Assembly (NCBI GenBank): GCA_028289455.1
Contig: JANQPN010000039.1
Location: 62,001-126,000 of the forward strand
Direction of reading: 5' to 3'
Source: Wenzhouxiangellaceae bacterium
Lineage (GTDB): Bacteria > Pseudomonadota > Gammaproteobacteria > Xanthomonadales > Wenzhouxiangellaceae
Length of the DNA stretch: 64,000 bases
A program made the translations under genes and the position numbers. Below, piece by piece: positions 55,546-64,000 of the stretch. How positions within the stretch are numbered: the first letter of the stretch is position 1; the number at the start of each line of letters is the position of its first letter. The notes below the pieces were generated by a model that had not been told where the DNA came from, searched no databases, and worked only from the letters and a program-made list of their open reading frames with translations.

Positions 55546-58061
55546 ATGCTTAACCGCCAGGCTGAATGCCTGGGTTGTTCGCCTGATCCAGGCCCCCGCA
55601 GACACAGCCAGCCTGCTGTTACCGTCGCCAGCATCCCGACCAACGCCGCCAGCAGGTAATGCTGCGGCAAGAACCTGGCCGTTATATGCCAGCCGAATGC
55701 CCGTTGGTTGATGACTTCACACAACAGCCAGGTCAGCATGGCCCCGAGTGGAAATGCCAGCAGCACTGCCAATCCTCCGAGTAGAATCGCTTCATACAAC
55801 AGCAACCGTCGCTGCTCTCTACCGCTCAACCCCAGTCGCTGCAACAATTGCAGTTCTGCCTGCCTTTCCAGCTGCAATGCCAGTAATGCACCGGTAATCC
55901 CCACCAGTGCCACCAATGCCACGATCCACCGCAGCGATCGAGTCAACAGAAATGTTTGATCAAAAATCCGCAATGTTTCCGCTTTTACCCGCGCCGATGA
56001 AATGGCTTCAACTTCCACCGGCAACCATGACAACTCATCAAGTTGTCGACGCAGTTGTTCAAACTGATTCTCACCATGCAAATACACACCCAGCGCAGTA
56101 GGTACAGCAGGTGGTTCTGTCATTGCACCGCGTAATATCACCATCCTTCCGGGTCCGGCACGGTAATCCTGAAATATACCTGATACTTGTGCAGTAACAC
56201 GGATATCCCTTTCATCTATAACGAAATCCACCAGCTGCCCGGTTTTAATCTTGCGTCTGGCAGCCAGCGTTTCCCCCACCATCACGGCAGTTCCCGGCTG
56301 ATCGTGTATCTGCCACAGCGATTGACCATCCAGCATCCGGTAGGAATTCTGACCAGCCGGAGGAAGTTCAATGATACTCAACTGAGCATGCTCTCCCGAG
56401 AGCTGAATATCAACAGTGTTCAACCAGCTGACTGCCCCCACCTGGGGCCAGTCTGCAACCTGATTGCGCAGCGTTTCCGGTAAGGCCTGACCATCTGCAC
56501 CGATATAGGCTGAAGCGCTTAAACTGACATCCAGCCAATCGGTTACGCTACCGCGAAAACTGTTAACCATACTGCCAATGCCAATTATGCTGGCCACAGC
56601 CAGGATCAACGCCACCAATGCAGGCCCGGTATGTCCAAGGCTGGCCTGTAATCGTCGTGCAGCCAGCACACTGAGCAGCCGGCGCCAGCCAATTCCGTAA
56701 CGAACCCACTTTGACAGAATACCCAGCAAAGGTACCGATAACAGCAAATAACCCATGGTTGCCGCAAACAGGCCGGCCAGCGCCAGCACCAGCCGATCGC
56801 TGCCAAACAGCAATCCAGAAGCTGACAGCAACAATAAAATTGCCAGCGCCACCGGACCATAGCGCTTCCCGGCAGCTGTATCAGTGATCCGGTAGCCGGT
56901 TTTATACACCCGCCACAACAGCGGGGTTACGGCCAACAGCGAACCGCCCAGGCCGGCCAGTAACCCCTGGAACAGCATGCTGCCGGTCAAGCTCACATTG
57001 CCGTTAAACCCGGTTACCCATAAATCCGAAAGCGTCTGCCGAATCCAGCTTATTACCAACTCCGCCAGTCCCAGACCGGCCAGCAGGCCCAGTGCCGTGC
57101 CCAGCAAGCCGACCAATATGGCTTCAGTTAACGCATCACCGGCCTGACTTAATGGACTGCTGCCCAGTGCATGCTGCAGGCGCATCAGCGGTTCACGCTG
57201 CAGCAACAGCAAACGGAAGGTACTAAAAACCATCAATACCCCCATCAACAAGGCCAGCAACCCCATTGCCACCAGATTTAAACTGAAAGCAGCCCCCAAT
57301 CCGGACTGATCATCAGCGCCCTGCAATTGCAACCCTGCCGGCAGCTTTGCCATTAGCAAATTCGCCTGATCATCAGTCAGCTGCATACGCACACTGTCAA
57401 TTCCCCCGCGATCAAACCATGCACTTGCCAATGCCAGATCAACCACGATGACGTCATCGCCCAAGGATGAAGCCGGGTTCAGCCTTCCAGACACTGACAG
57501 AGTTCTTTCCTGGCCGCGCCACACTATGCGCAACTTCTGACCCGCTGTTATTTGGTTAAATGCCGGGGCAATCAGTGCCAGTGGCTGTCCATCCAGCCAG
57601 GCTGACATATCAATACCATCAGCATCCGCCAATAACCCGCCATCCGACTCACGCTCAGTTGTAAATGTCATTTCGCTGATGACATCAAGCCCCAACACGG
57701 TAACCCGGTTAACAACGCTGGAGTCCTGACCTGACGAGTGCAACAGGCGTGCCCTTTCGCGGATTACCGGCGCCATTGGCCACACCGGAAACGTCCGGCG
57801 CAGTTCAGCGTACTGCGCCATGCTGATTTCATCACCAGTGCTGACCAGGCTGTGCGTCGCACTGCCCTGCAGTGCCTGCAGGCCGCGTTGAAATGATTGC
57901 TCCACCGTCTGCCGGGCAGCTGTCACCGCCACTACCGCGGCAACGCCCACACATACGCCCAATACCGCCAGCATTAACTGCAGCGGATGTGACTGAAAAT
58001 AGCGCAACGAAGATAACCAGCGAAGTCGACTGGCCGAGATTTTCGACCGCCGTTTAATCAC
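55542..58061 (-). CDS. FtsX-family ABC permease of the AttH operon
   Basis: About 839 residues from the GTG at 58061; an ATG at 58106 would overlap the ATPase gene by 53 bases and is the alternative (854 residues). Neither has a good ribosome-binding site. The first helix (LQLMLAVLGVCVGVAAVVAV) follows the SLRYFQSHP segment usual at the start of this family. Two FtsX repeats separated by periplasmic domains give about eight to ten helices, ending with the SGREQRRLLLYEAILLGG coupling motif and three last helices. It partners the ATPase upstream and the lipoprotein downstream. Confidence 0.88.
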   Translation of the reverse strand: MIKRRSKISASRLRWLSSLRYFQSHPLQLMLAVLGVCVGVAAVVAVTAARQTVEQSFQRGLQALQGSATHSLVSTGDEISMAQYAELRRTFPVWPMAPVIRERARLLHSSGQDSSVVNRVTVLGLDVISEMTFTTERESDGGLLADADGIDMSAWLDGQPLALIAPAFNQITAGQKLRIVWRGQERTLSVSGRLNPASSLGDDVIVVDLALASAWFDRGGIDSVRMQLTDDQANLLMAKLPAGLQLQGADDQSGLGAAFSLNLVAMGLLALLMGVLMVFSTFRLLLLQREPLMRLQHALGSSPLSQAGDALTEAILVGLLGTALGLLAGLGLAELVISWIRQTLSDLWVTGFNGNVSLTGSMLFQGLLAGLGGSLLAVTPLLWRVYKTGYRITDTAAGKRYGPVALAILLLLSASGLLFGSDRLVLALAGLFAATMGYLLLSVPLLGILSKWVRYGIGWRRLLSVLAARRLQASLGHTGPALVALILAVASIIGIGSMVNSFRGSVTDWLDVSLSASAYIGADGQALPETLRNQVADWPQVGAVSWLNTVDIQLSGEHAQLSIIELPPAGQNSYRMLDGQSLWQIHDQPGTAVMVGETLAARRKIKTGQLVDFVIDERDIRVTAQVSGIFQDYRAGPGRMVILRGAMTEPPAVPTALGVYLHGENQFEQLRRQLDELSWLPVEVEAISSARVKAETLRIFDQTFLLTRSLRWIVALVALVGITGALLALQLERQAELQLLQRLGLSGREQRRLLLYEAILLGGLAVLLAFPLGAMLTWLLCEVINQRAFGWHITARFLPQHYLLAALVGMLATVTAGWLCLRGPGSGEQPRHSAWRLSI

Positions 58062-58746
58062 TGTCGGAATACAACAGGCTGCCCTGATCCAGCCTGGCAA
58101 TGGCATTCAATCCGGATGGCAGTTCGCTGCTGTGAGTAACCAGCATCAGCCCGGCACCGTAGTTGCTGCACACGGACACCAGTAAATCTATTACCGTTCG
58201 GGCATTCTCCATATCCAGATTACCGGTGGGTTCGTCAGCCAGTACCAGTTGTGGTTTATGCGCCAGCGCCCTGGCCACTGCCACCCGCTGCTGCTCACCT
58301 CCGGAAAGCTGTGCAGGGAAACGGTTGTGAAGATTGGCAATATCCAGTTGTTCAAGCAATCCCAGCAATTCGCGATCGGCGGTTGAAAGCTGATTCAATG
58401 CACATACAAATTGCAGGTTCTCCAACACAGTTAAGGTCGGAATCAGATTAAACTGCTGAAAAATCAACCCGATATGCGCCCGCCTGAACCGGGTCCGGTC
58501 TGCTTCTCCCAGCTGATGTAACGCATGACCGCAAACAGTCAATTCGCCTGACGCCACCGGCAGCAAACCGGCAACGGCGTGCAGCAACGTGGTTTTTCCT
58601 GAGCCGCTGCGGCCCAGTAATGCCATCTGCTGTGAATGTCTCAGAGCAAAGCTCAGATTCTCAAGTATGGTCTGCTTGCCTGAGGCAGTGGCGTAGTCCA
58701 GTTGTAAATTACGGGCTGATATCAGGTCTGCGGTGATTTCACTCAT
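58054..58746 (-). CDS. ABC transporter ATP-binding protein of the AttH operon (LolD-like)
   Basis: A 230-residue ATPase with Walker [11 protein letters not shown]-loop IFQQFNLIP, signature LSGGEQQR, Walker [13 protein letters not shown] and switch His in VTHS. The usual VTHD is replaced by VTHS, a tolerated variant. Its 3' end overlaps the permease start. It is the first gene of the three-gene ABC operon on the minus strand. Confidence 0.93.
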   Translation of the reverse strand: MSEITADLISARNLQLDYATASGKQTILENLSFALRHSQQMALLGRSGSGKTTLLHAVAGLLPVASGELTVCGHALHQLGEADRTRFRRAHIGLIFQQFNLIPTLTVLENLQFVCALNQLSTADRELLGLLEQLDIANLHNRFPAQLSGGEQQRVAVARALAHKPQLVLADEPTGNLDMENARTVIDLLVSVCSNYGAGLMLVTHSSELPSGLNAIARLDQGSLLYSDSD

Positions 58747-58820
58747 AACCTGATATTCGCATGAATGGGCCGAACAGTTCTATTCCAGGAAATTTCCGGC
58801 CCAATCATAACGATTCAATG

Positions 58821-59621
58821 CTAACCTGCCGGCTTGCGCATCAGAAAGGTAAATCTATCGGTGTTCCCGGTCACGCTTTTCCGTCCCACTTCGTAGAGCA
58901 GTTCATCGTCCGACCGGTAATGCAGGTCTGAATAGTCGATAAACTCAAAGCCGGCGTCCAGCATTTCCTTAACCGCCAGTACCGGATCAACCCGGCGGCG
59001 GTTTTCATTATCGTCAGCCTGCATATGCCGGCGGGTATGATCGACAACGCCATAAATGCCGCCTGGCTTAAGCGCTGCAAAAACAGCTGCATGCATATTG
59101 GTTCGGCCGGCAGCGTCAAAATTGTGCACATTACGGAATGTCAAAACTGCATCGATACCCTCCACTCCCAGCGAAAACGGGCCGATGGTTGCCAGCCGGC
59201 CATCTTCACTGCGTCCGATTTGCGCGTCGATGGTCAACAAACCCACGTCTTCAAAACCCGGTTGCTCCAGCAGTCCGGACTCTTCCAGCCGGCGGGTGCC
59301 CAGGGCAGCATATAATTTGCCGTGCTGTTTCAGCGCGGGCGCCAGTAACTTGGTATACCAGCCGGTACCCGGAATTAATTCCACCACCTGCATGGTTTCA
59401 TCAATACCAAAAAAGTCCAGCGTCTGTACCGGCAGGCGGTTGGCATCACGTGCTATTTCAGCTTCGCTGCGCAATTCAGATTCCATGGCTGTGCGGATGC
59501 TTTGCACAAACGGCCGCTCCTGCTCTGCCTCCGTATCCTGAGCTGCTACCTGTGCAGCACTTAGAACACTGATTAAAGCTATGCTCATGATTGAGCGCAA
59601 TATATCGGTTCGATTCGGCAT
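58821..59621 (-). CDS. Exported COG4798-type SAM methyltransferase-like protein (paralogue 3 of 3)
   Basis: A 266-residue protein with signal peptide; the hydrophobic core is IMSIALISVLSAAQVAA, with cleavage near residue 28 (AAQ-DTE). AGGGAAA precedes the ATG at 59621; an internal ATG at 59588 is possible. The domain has FFGIDETMQVVELIPGTGWY (motif I with GTG in place of GGG), AVLTFRNVHNF, ALKPGGIYGVVDHTR and the NTDRFTFLMRKP ending. It lacks the low-complexity linker of the lipoprotein paralogue. As with the other two, its export argues against ordinary SAM-dependent methylation. Confidence 0.82.
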   Translation of the reverse strand: MPNRTDILRSIMSIALISVLSAAQVAAQDTEAEQERPFVQSIRTAMESELRSEAEIARDANRLPVQTLDFFGIDETMQVVELIPGTGWYTKLLAPALKQHGKLYAALGTRRLEESGLLEQPGFEDVGLLTIDAQIGRSEDGRLATIGPFSLGVEGIDAVLTFRNVHNFDAAGRTNMHAAVFAALKPGGIYGVVDHTRRHMQADDNENRRRVDPVLAVKEMLDAGFEFIDYSDLHYRSDDELLYEVGRKSVTGNTDRFTFLMRKPAG

Positions 59622-59720
59622 GATATTTCCCTGTGTGTTTTACCAATACAAAAACTTCTGGCATTCTAGCGCCTAGATCAGGGGACCACTAGCGAATTTA
59701 TCCCATTACAGGAGTTTATC

Positions 59721-60146
59721 GTGTATCCGAATATTGCTGTCGAAAATCTTGCCCCCATTCGTTTCCTGGCACGCTGGATGATCGGCATTCTGTTTGGCAT
59801 GGCAGGCTTCTGGAAAGTTTTTACTCTGGGCAGCAGCGCCCATGCGGAGCAGTTTTTTGTTCAGGGCTTTGCAGAGCACTGGATTCCTGAATGGCTGCTG
59901 CTGACACTGGGTCATATCATCCCGTATTGGGAACTGGCTGGCGGCTTATTGCTGATTATCGGTTTTAAAACCCGCTGGGTATTGATAAGTTTTGGACTGT
60001 TATTACTCATTACCACCTATGGGCATGCGTTGCAGCAACCGCTGTTTGATATTGACGGACACACTTTTACCCGCCTTATGCTGATATTCATTGTGCTGCT
60101 TATTCCGATACAACACGACTGGTTGACCTTGGATAAACCTGAATAA
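59721..60146 (+). CDS. DoxX family membrane protein
   Basis: A 141-residue protein starting with GTG at 59721 (AGGAG about 7 bases upstream). It has about four helices, the first being RWMIGILFGMAGFWKVF. The typical DoxX feature IIPYWELAGGLLLIIGFKTRW is in the middle. The family are small quinone-related or terminal-oxidase-associated membrane proteins of mostly unknown function. A second member lies at 63103-63495. Confidence 0.8.
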   Translation: MYPNIAVENLAPIRFLARWMIGILFGMAGFWKVFTLGSSAHAEQFFVQGFAEHWIPEWLLLTLGHIIPYWELAGGLLLIIGFKTRWVLISFGLLLLITTYGHALQQPLFDIDGHTFTRLMLIFIVLLIPIQHDWLTLDKPE

Positions 60147-60158
60147 TTTAAGCTGCCT

Positions 60159-61376
60159 GTGACTCGCCAATCAATGATGCTTAATCGCTGCCTGACACTG
60201 ATATCTGTTTCATTTATGCTGCTGTGGGCTGACGTTACCACAGCTGCAGATTCGGTTGCACCGCCTCTGAGCAATAGCAAATCTATCGTCAATCGCCAGT
60301 TGAGCAATGATTTCGAGCGGCGCTTCCAGGAATTGCTGCACACTGCCGATATCCCCGGTGGCGCTTTTATTATCGTTACGCCAAATGCTATCGCCGGTCT
60401 TGGCACCAGTGGCCATACCCGCACCGGCGGTGGAGATGCGGTTACTGCCAATACGGTATTCCGGCTGGCTTCAGTCTCCAAAACTTTTGCTGCTGAATTA
60501 ACAGCACTGCTGGTTGAACAAGGAAAGCTCACCTGGCAGGACCCAGCCAACCGGTATGTTCCGGAGTTTCGCATCAACGGCAACACTCAACGCATTACAC
60601 TTGAGGATTTGCTGGGCCACAGCACCGGAATAGTCGGTCATGCATATGATCATTTAATTGAAGCAGGCCAGCGGGTTGAACAGATACTCCCCAAATTCGC
60701 CGAACTGTCACCGGTTTGTGCTCCCAGCACCTGTTACACCTATCAGAATGTTGCCTTCAGTCTGATTGAACCCGCTATTCAATCCGTCAGCCAGACCAGC
60801 TACGCGGAAAATCTCAAAACACAAATCTTCACGCCGCTGGGTATGCGCACAGCTTCAACCGGCCTGCAGGCACTGCAGGAAAGCAAAAGCTATGCCCGTC
60901 CTCATCGCAAGCAGCGTGGACGGTGGGTTGAAGCGCCGATACTGCCGACTTACTACCGCATCAGCCCGGCCGCGGGCGTAAATGCCAGTATTCTGGATAT
61001 GGGTCGTTGGCTGCAGGCACAGCTGGGCGCCTATCCCGATGTTATTTCAGATACTGTTATCGAAAGCGTCACTGCACCGCGGCTGGTAACCAGAGGCGAT
61101 TTGCGCCGCCGGCATTGGCGTGACCATCTTACCGGTGCACATTATGGTCTGGGCTGGAGGGTATATCGCTGGGGTGATGAGGAATTAATTTATCACGGCG
61201 GCTGGGTATCCGGTTTTCGCGCAGATGTGGCTTTTTCCAAACAGCATAATGTTGGCTTCGCAGTCCTGCTGAATGCTGAAGACAGTACCGCCAGTGCGGT
61301 CAGCACCGAGTTTTGGGAAATGTTCTTTTCACAGATCACCAGAGATCGGCAAACAGCAGCAATCACCAGCCCTTGA
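60159..61376 (+). CDS. Serine hydrolase of the beta-lactamase class C / penicillin-binding-protein-like family
   Basis: A 405-residue exported enzyme. Starts at GTG 60159 or ATG 60174 are possible; both give a signal peptide ending near VTTAADS. The active-site motifs are SxxK in LASVSKTFA, YxN in CYTYQNVAF, and HGG in IYHGGWVSGF (a KTG-equivalent). Such enzymes are periplasmic esterases, D,D-peptidases or AmpC-like beta-lactamases; the HGG variant suggests an esterase or peptidase rather than AmpC. It begins 13 bases after the DoxX gene, so they may share a transcript. Confidence 0.87.
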   Translation: MTRQSMMLNRCLTLISVSFMLLWADVTTAADSVAPPLSNSKSIVNRQLSNDFERRFQELLHTADIPGGAFIIVTPNAIAGLGTSGHTRTGGGDAVTANTVFRLASVSKTFAAELTALLVEQGKLTWQDPANRYVPEFRINGNTQRITLEDLLGHSTGIVGHAYDHLIEAGQRVEQILPKFAELSPVCAPSTCYTYQNVAFSLIEPAIQSVSQTSYAENLKTQIFTPLGMRTASTGLQALQESKSYARPHRKQRGRWVEAPILPTYYRISPAAGVNASILDMGRWLQAQLGAYPDVISDTVIESVTAPRLVTRGDLRRRHWRDHLTGAHYGLGWRVYRWGDEELIYHGGWVSGFRADVAFSKQHNVGFAVLLNAEDSTASAVSTEFWEMFFSQITRDRQTAAITSP

Positions 61377-61417
61377 ATCTGTTACAGGCACAGTGTGTAA
61401 CTGTGATTAAAGCTGCT

Positions 61418-62854
61418 TTAATCGGTAACGCTGTCCACTGAATCTCGCGCCGCATCCAACAGCAATACCAGCTCATCAATGTGCCGGGTTTGAGTCAGAT
61501 AACTGGTAACGCACACTCTGATCACCGGCCGGTCTGCGATTTGTGTTACTGAAATCCAGGCTCTGCCACTACCCACCACATGATCGACCATAGCAGCCTG
61601 GGCATTCGAGCGTTGCTGATGTGGCCTGCCATCCAGGTTGGTGTCTTCAAAGCACACGATTGCCAGCGATGTATCAGCCACCACCCGCCAGTTCCGTTCG
61701 GCCAGCTGCTGCGCCAGATACCCTGCCATCTCAACCTGATGTTCCATGGTTTTTGCATATCCCCGGCGTCCGACGCTGGCAATGGTCATAAACAGTTTCA
61801 GGCCTATCAGACGTCTTGAAAACTGATGACTAAGCCGGTAATTATCCATACCCACTTCACTGCTTTCTGGCACATAGGCGGTTTCTATATGAAAGGTATC
61901 GGCCAGCCAGCGGCCATTGCGTGCAATCAGCATACCGGCTGCCATCGGCACGGAAAGAAATTTGTGCGGATCAACCGTAATGGTGTCGGCATGCTCGATG
62001 CCTGCCAGCTGACCCTTCAGTTTATCGGACAGGATCACTGCTCCACCCCAGGCGGCATCGACGTGTAAATGCAATGACTGCTCACGACAAATTGCTGCAA
62101 TATCATCAAGTGGATCAACAATGCCGGCATTGGTTGTTCCCGCTGTCGCTACCACCATAAACGGCATCAGCCCCTGCTCCCGATCGGTTTGAATTGTCTG
62201 CTGCAACAGATCGGCACGTAAGCGGTAATCATTATCGGTTTTGATGGTATGTACGGCATCTCTCCCCAACCCGCATGTATGTGCAATTTTTTCAAAAGAA
62301 TGATGAAACTCTTCTGAACAATAAAACACCGGCTGGCCTGGCAGTGCCCGCAGGCCCTGGCGGGTAAACGCTGGAAACTGCCTGGTCAGCGCTATCAGCA
62401 CACCGGTCGAATTAGCTTCGGAGCCCCCAGAGGTAAAACTTCCATATGCCTGATCTACCGGTAATCCGAAACGGCCGGCAAAATACTTGATCAGGTGCCT
62501 TTCCATTTCCACACCGAATGGATTGTGGTGCCAGGCACCGGCCTGTGGATTTAGTGCGGCAGCCAGTAGATCGGCTAATATGCCGGCAAAGCTGGGAGCG
62601 GGATTGAACAAACCGTAATAGCCTGGATGAGGCACTTTCAAACCCCAGTCGCGGAGTGCCTCATAGGTACTGTCAAGCACCTCACTCAGGTCTTTTTCTT
62701 TTTCAAAATCAACAGGTTCCAGGAATTTTCTAATTTCTCTTGAAGTTATCTCAGGCGTTACTGGTAGCTCTTCAAGCCGCTGGTAATAGTCATCAATCAA
62801 TTGCCCTGCCTGTTGTATCAATTGCAATCTTTGATGCGATTCGGGTAATAGCAT
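61418..62854 (-). CDS. Group II PLP-dependent decarboxylase (second)
   Basis: A 478-residue enzyme of the aromatic-L-amino-acid/glutamate decarboxylase fold. The PLP lysine is in TVDPHKFLSVP. Other features are FTSGGSEANSTG (phosphate loop), CSEEFHHSFEKIA (ring contact), and LHVDAAWGGA with the pyridine-nitrogen Asp. It differs from the protein at 11149-12621 at most of these motifs (HHSFEK against THSSVDK), so the two are distant relatives, not recent duplicates. The substrate is not readable from sequence. It is convergent with the serine hydrolase gene. Confidence 0.9.
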   Translation of the reverse strand: MLLPESHQRLQLIQQAGQLIDDYYQRLEELPVTPEITSREIRKFLEPVDFEKEKDLSEVLDSTYEALRDWGLKVPHPGYYGLFNPAPSFAGILADLLAAALNPQAGAWHHNPFGVEMERHLIKYFAGRFGLPVDQAYGSFTSGGSEANSTGVLIALTRQFPAFTRQGLRALPGQPVFYCSEEFHHSFEKIAHTCGLGRDAVHTIKTDNDYRLRADLLQQTIQTDREQGLMPFMVVATAGTTNAGIVDPLDDIAAICREQSLHLHVDAAWGGAVILSDKLKGQLAGIEHADTITVDPHKFLSVPMAAGMLIARNGRWLADTFHIETAYVPESSEVGMDNYRLSHQFSRRLIGLKLFMTIASVGRRGYAKTMEHQVEMAGYLAQQLAERNWRVVADTSLAIVCFEDTNLDGRPHQQRSNAQAAMVDHVVGSGRAWISVTQIADRPVIRVCVTSYLTQTRHIDELVLLLDAARDSVDSVTD

Positions 62855-63102
62855 TTATTTTTTCTCACATAAAATACTTTGCAAAAAAAGCGCTGCCTTG
62901 AATCGGAAAATCTGAAATCATCCCGGCCGGTGTTCGGATTTAATTGTAGGCATTTGCTATAGTCTAACCGGTTTCGTGCGGGGTTAATCTAAACAAATAA
63001 CCGGGAATTGAAGATATACAAACCATCAGCCTCTGGCTTCACTACAGTGTGTTGCACAAGCAGATAATTACTATTGAAGACAAACCAATTCGGGAGAACA
63101 AC

Positions 63103-63495
63103 ATGCAAAATTCGAAAACTCAGGCCATTGGTCGAATCCTGCTGGCACTGATCTTTATCGTATACGGTTTCAACAAAGCTTTTGGTTTTTTGGGCGGGGG
63201 TTTCAGCAGTACTTCAGGCGCCATTGCCAACGTCGGCCTGCCGCTGCCGGACGTATTAACCGCATTGACCATACTTATTGAAGCCGGTGGCGGTTTGATG
63301 CTGTTGTTCGGATATAAAACCCGGCTCGCCGCATGGGCAATCTTCTTGATACTCATTCCTATAACTGTATTTTTCCATCCTGCATGGTCGGATATCAGCG
63401 AAATGTCCAGCTTCCTCAAAAACCTGGCGGTTATGGGCGGTATGCTTTATGTAGTGGCCAACGGCCCCGGCGCATGGGCAATCGATAAACAATAG
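63103..63495 (+). CDS. DoxX family membrane protein (second)
   Basis: The ATG at 63103 with GGGAGA upstream gives 130 residues. Four helices are visible, the first AIGRILLALIFIVYGFNKAF. The DoxX-type LTILIEAGGGLMLLFGYKTRLAAW and the ending AVMGGMLYVVANGPGAWAID are both typical of the family. An upstream in-frame start (63049) adds a hydrophilic extension without a ribosome-binding site. Confidence 0.87.
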   Translation: MQNSKTQAIGRILLALIFIVYGFNKAFGFLGGGFSSTSGAIANVGLPLPDVLTALTILIEAGGGLMLLFGYKTRLAAWAIFLILIPITVFFHPAWSDISEMSSFLKNLAVMGGMLYVVANGPGAWAIDKQ

Positions 63496-63548
63496 CTATG
63501 CTATGCTCACGGGCATGCGGCATTGCCGAATGCCCGATCTTCAACGGT

Positions 63549-63965
63549 TTATTCAGGATATTCTGAAAATGTAGGTATCTGCTCCTGCGAGCAGGACCAG
63601 TCTGAACGGGAATCCCAGAATATCCGGGCCTGTGGTTGAATATCAGGCGCCATATCAAGAGAGCCGGCCGGGATAATAGCAATGCTGCCATCCGGCGCTA
63701 TTCGCGGCAGCAGACTGCCGCAGTTTTTGCAAAAACAGGTACCGAAACGAATTGCACCCGGTAACTGATAGCGGTTCAACATGTCCTCGCCCTGGGTCCA
63801 GTTCACCTTTTCAGGCTGCATCATAAGAATATTGCTGCAGTGACCGGTTCCGCTGGCTTTGCGGCAGCGCTGACAATGGCAATGGAAAAATTTATTGGGT
63901 GTACCATCAATTTGGTAGGCCACTGCCCCGCACAGGCAGCTACCGGTAAGTGTTTCTTGAGACAT
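63549..63965 (-). CDS. GFA-family (glutathione-dependent formaldehyde-activating enzyme-like) zinc protein
   Basis: A 138-residue protein with the GFA zinc sites: CLCGAV, HCHCQRCRKASG and CFCKNCGS, with the ending usual for family members. The family includes S-(hydroxymethyl)glutathione synthase, but most members have no proven activity. There is no signal peptide. No formaldehyde dehydrogenase gene lies in view; the window ends 35 bases upstream of the start. Confidence 0.9.
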   Translation of the reverse strand: MSQETLTGSCLCGAVAYQIDGTPNKFFHCHCQRCRKASGTGHCSNILMMQPEKVNWTQGEDMLNRYQLPGAIRFGTCFCKNCGSLLPRIAPDGSIAIIPAGSLDMAPDIQPQARIFWDSRSDWSCSQEQIPTFSEYPE

Positions 63966-64000
63966 TCAGAGTCCTCCAGGTTGCTGGTTGTTTAAACAGG

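Noticed and set aside
1..64000. CRISPR array or cas genes
   Set aside because: No series of equal-length spaced repeats is present; the only clear direct repeat is the two-copy tRNA-end duplication at 5.9-6.2 kb.

Overview
The window looks like a chromosome segment of a gammaproteobacterium, probably marine or otherwise aquatic (the habitat is inference). The tig-clpP-clpX-lon order, the tesA/ybbA/ybbP arrangement, NtrC/NtrY-type sigma-54 control, an IscA-type protein next to asnS, and many exported lipoproteins and peptidases all fit that group. Most of the DNA has balanced base composition. About 15.1-18.9 kb and 20.9-27.3 kb is visibly AT-rich, with different codon use, and is probably acquired.

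Layout. 1-5.4 kb (minus): the protein quality-control cluster tig, clpP, clpX and the first 625 codons of lon. 5.5-6.2 kb: tRNA-His and tRNA-Pro (minus) and tRNA-Arg(ACG) (plus), followed by a near-perfect second copy of the tRNA-Arg 3' end with its terminator. 6.5-14.9 kb (plus): a Sel1/prolyl-hydroxylase fusion, two exported proteins sharing one C-terminal domain, a PLP decarboxylase and an M13 metallopeptidase lipoprotein. 15.0 kb: tRNA-Arg(TCT), then an accessory region. That region holds a three-gene unknown module (small protein, lipoprotein, multi-pass membrane protein), a decayed mobilization-type gene, a PD40 propeller protein, a PadR/HAAS membrane pair, and a four-gene AT-rich module. 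The last consists of a membrane-anchored TPR-CHAT protease, an unknown protein with a Gly/Cys tail, a papain-like cysteine peptidase and a second unknown protein. It is the best candidate here for an undescribed system.

27.3-33.6 kb: a periplasmic molybdenum hydroxylase operon (2Fe-2S subunit, Tat-exported catalytic subunit, di-haem cytochrome, small membrane protein), a divergent TetR regulator, an AlaX editing protein and a lipoprotein methyltransferase-like protein. 33.7-41.1 kb (plus): a six-gene ABC export operon (fusion protein, ATPase, two permeases) with its own NtrC-family regulator and NtrY-like kinase. It is preceded by a textbook sigma-54 promoter, an IHF-like site and twin palindromes, so I infer autoregulation.

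41.2-50.1 kb: exported RidA-like protein, MtgA, IscA-like protein, AsnS, a B3-type metallo-beta-lactamase-fold protein, TesA with the YbbA/YbbP transporter, and a PspB-like protein. 50.2-64 kb: M14 carboxypeptidase, two further COG4798-type methyltransferase-like proteins, an AttH-type lipoprotein with its ABC transporter, two DoxX proteins, a serine beta-lactamase-like hydrolase, a second PLP decarboxylase and a GFA-family protein. No rRNA, CRISPR array or intact insertion sequence was seen. All family calls come from reading motifs by eye; no database search was run.
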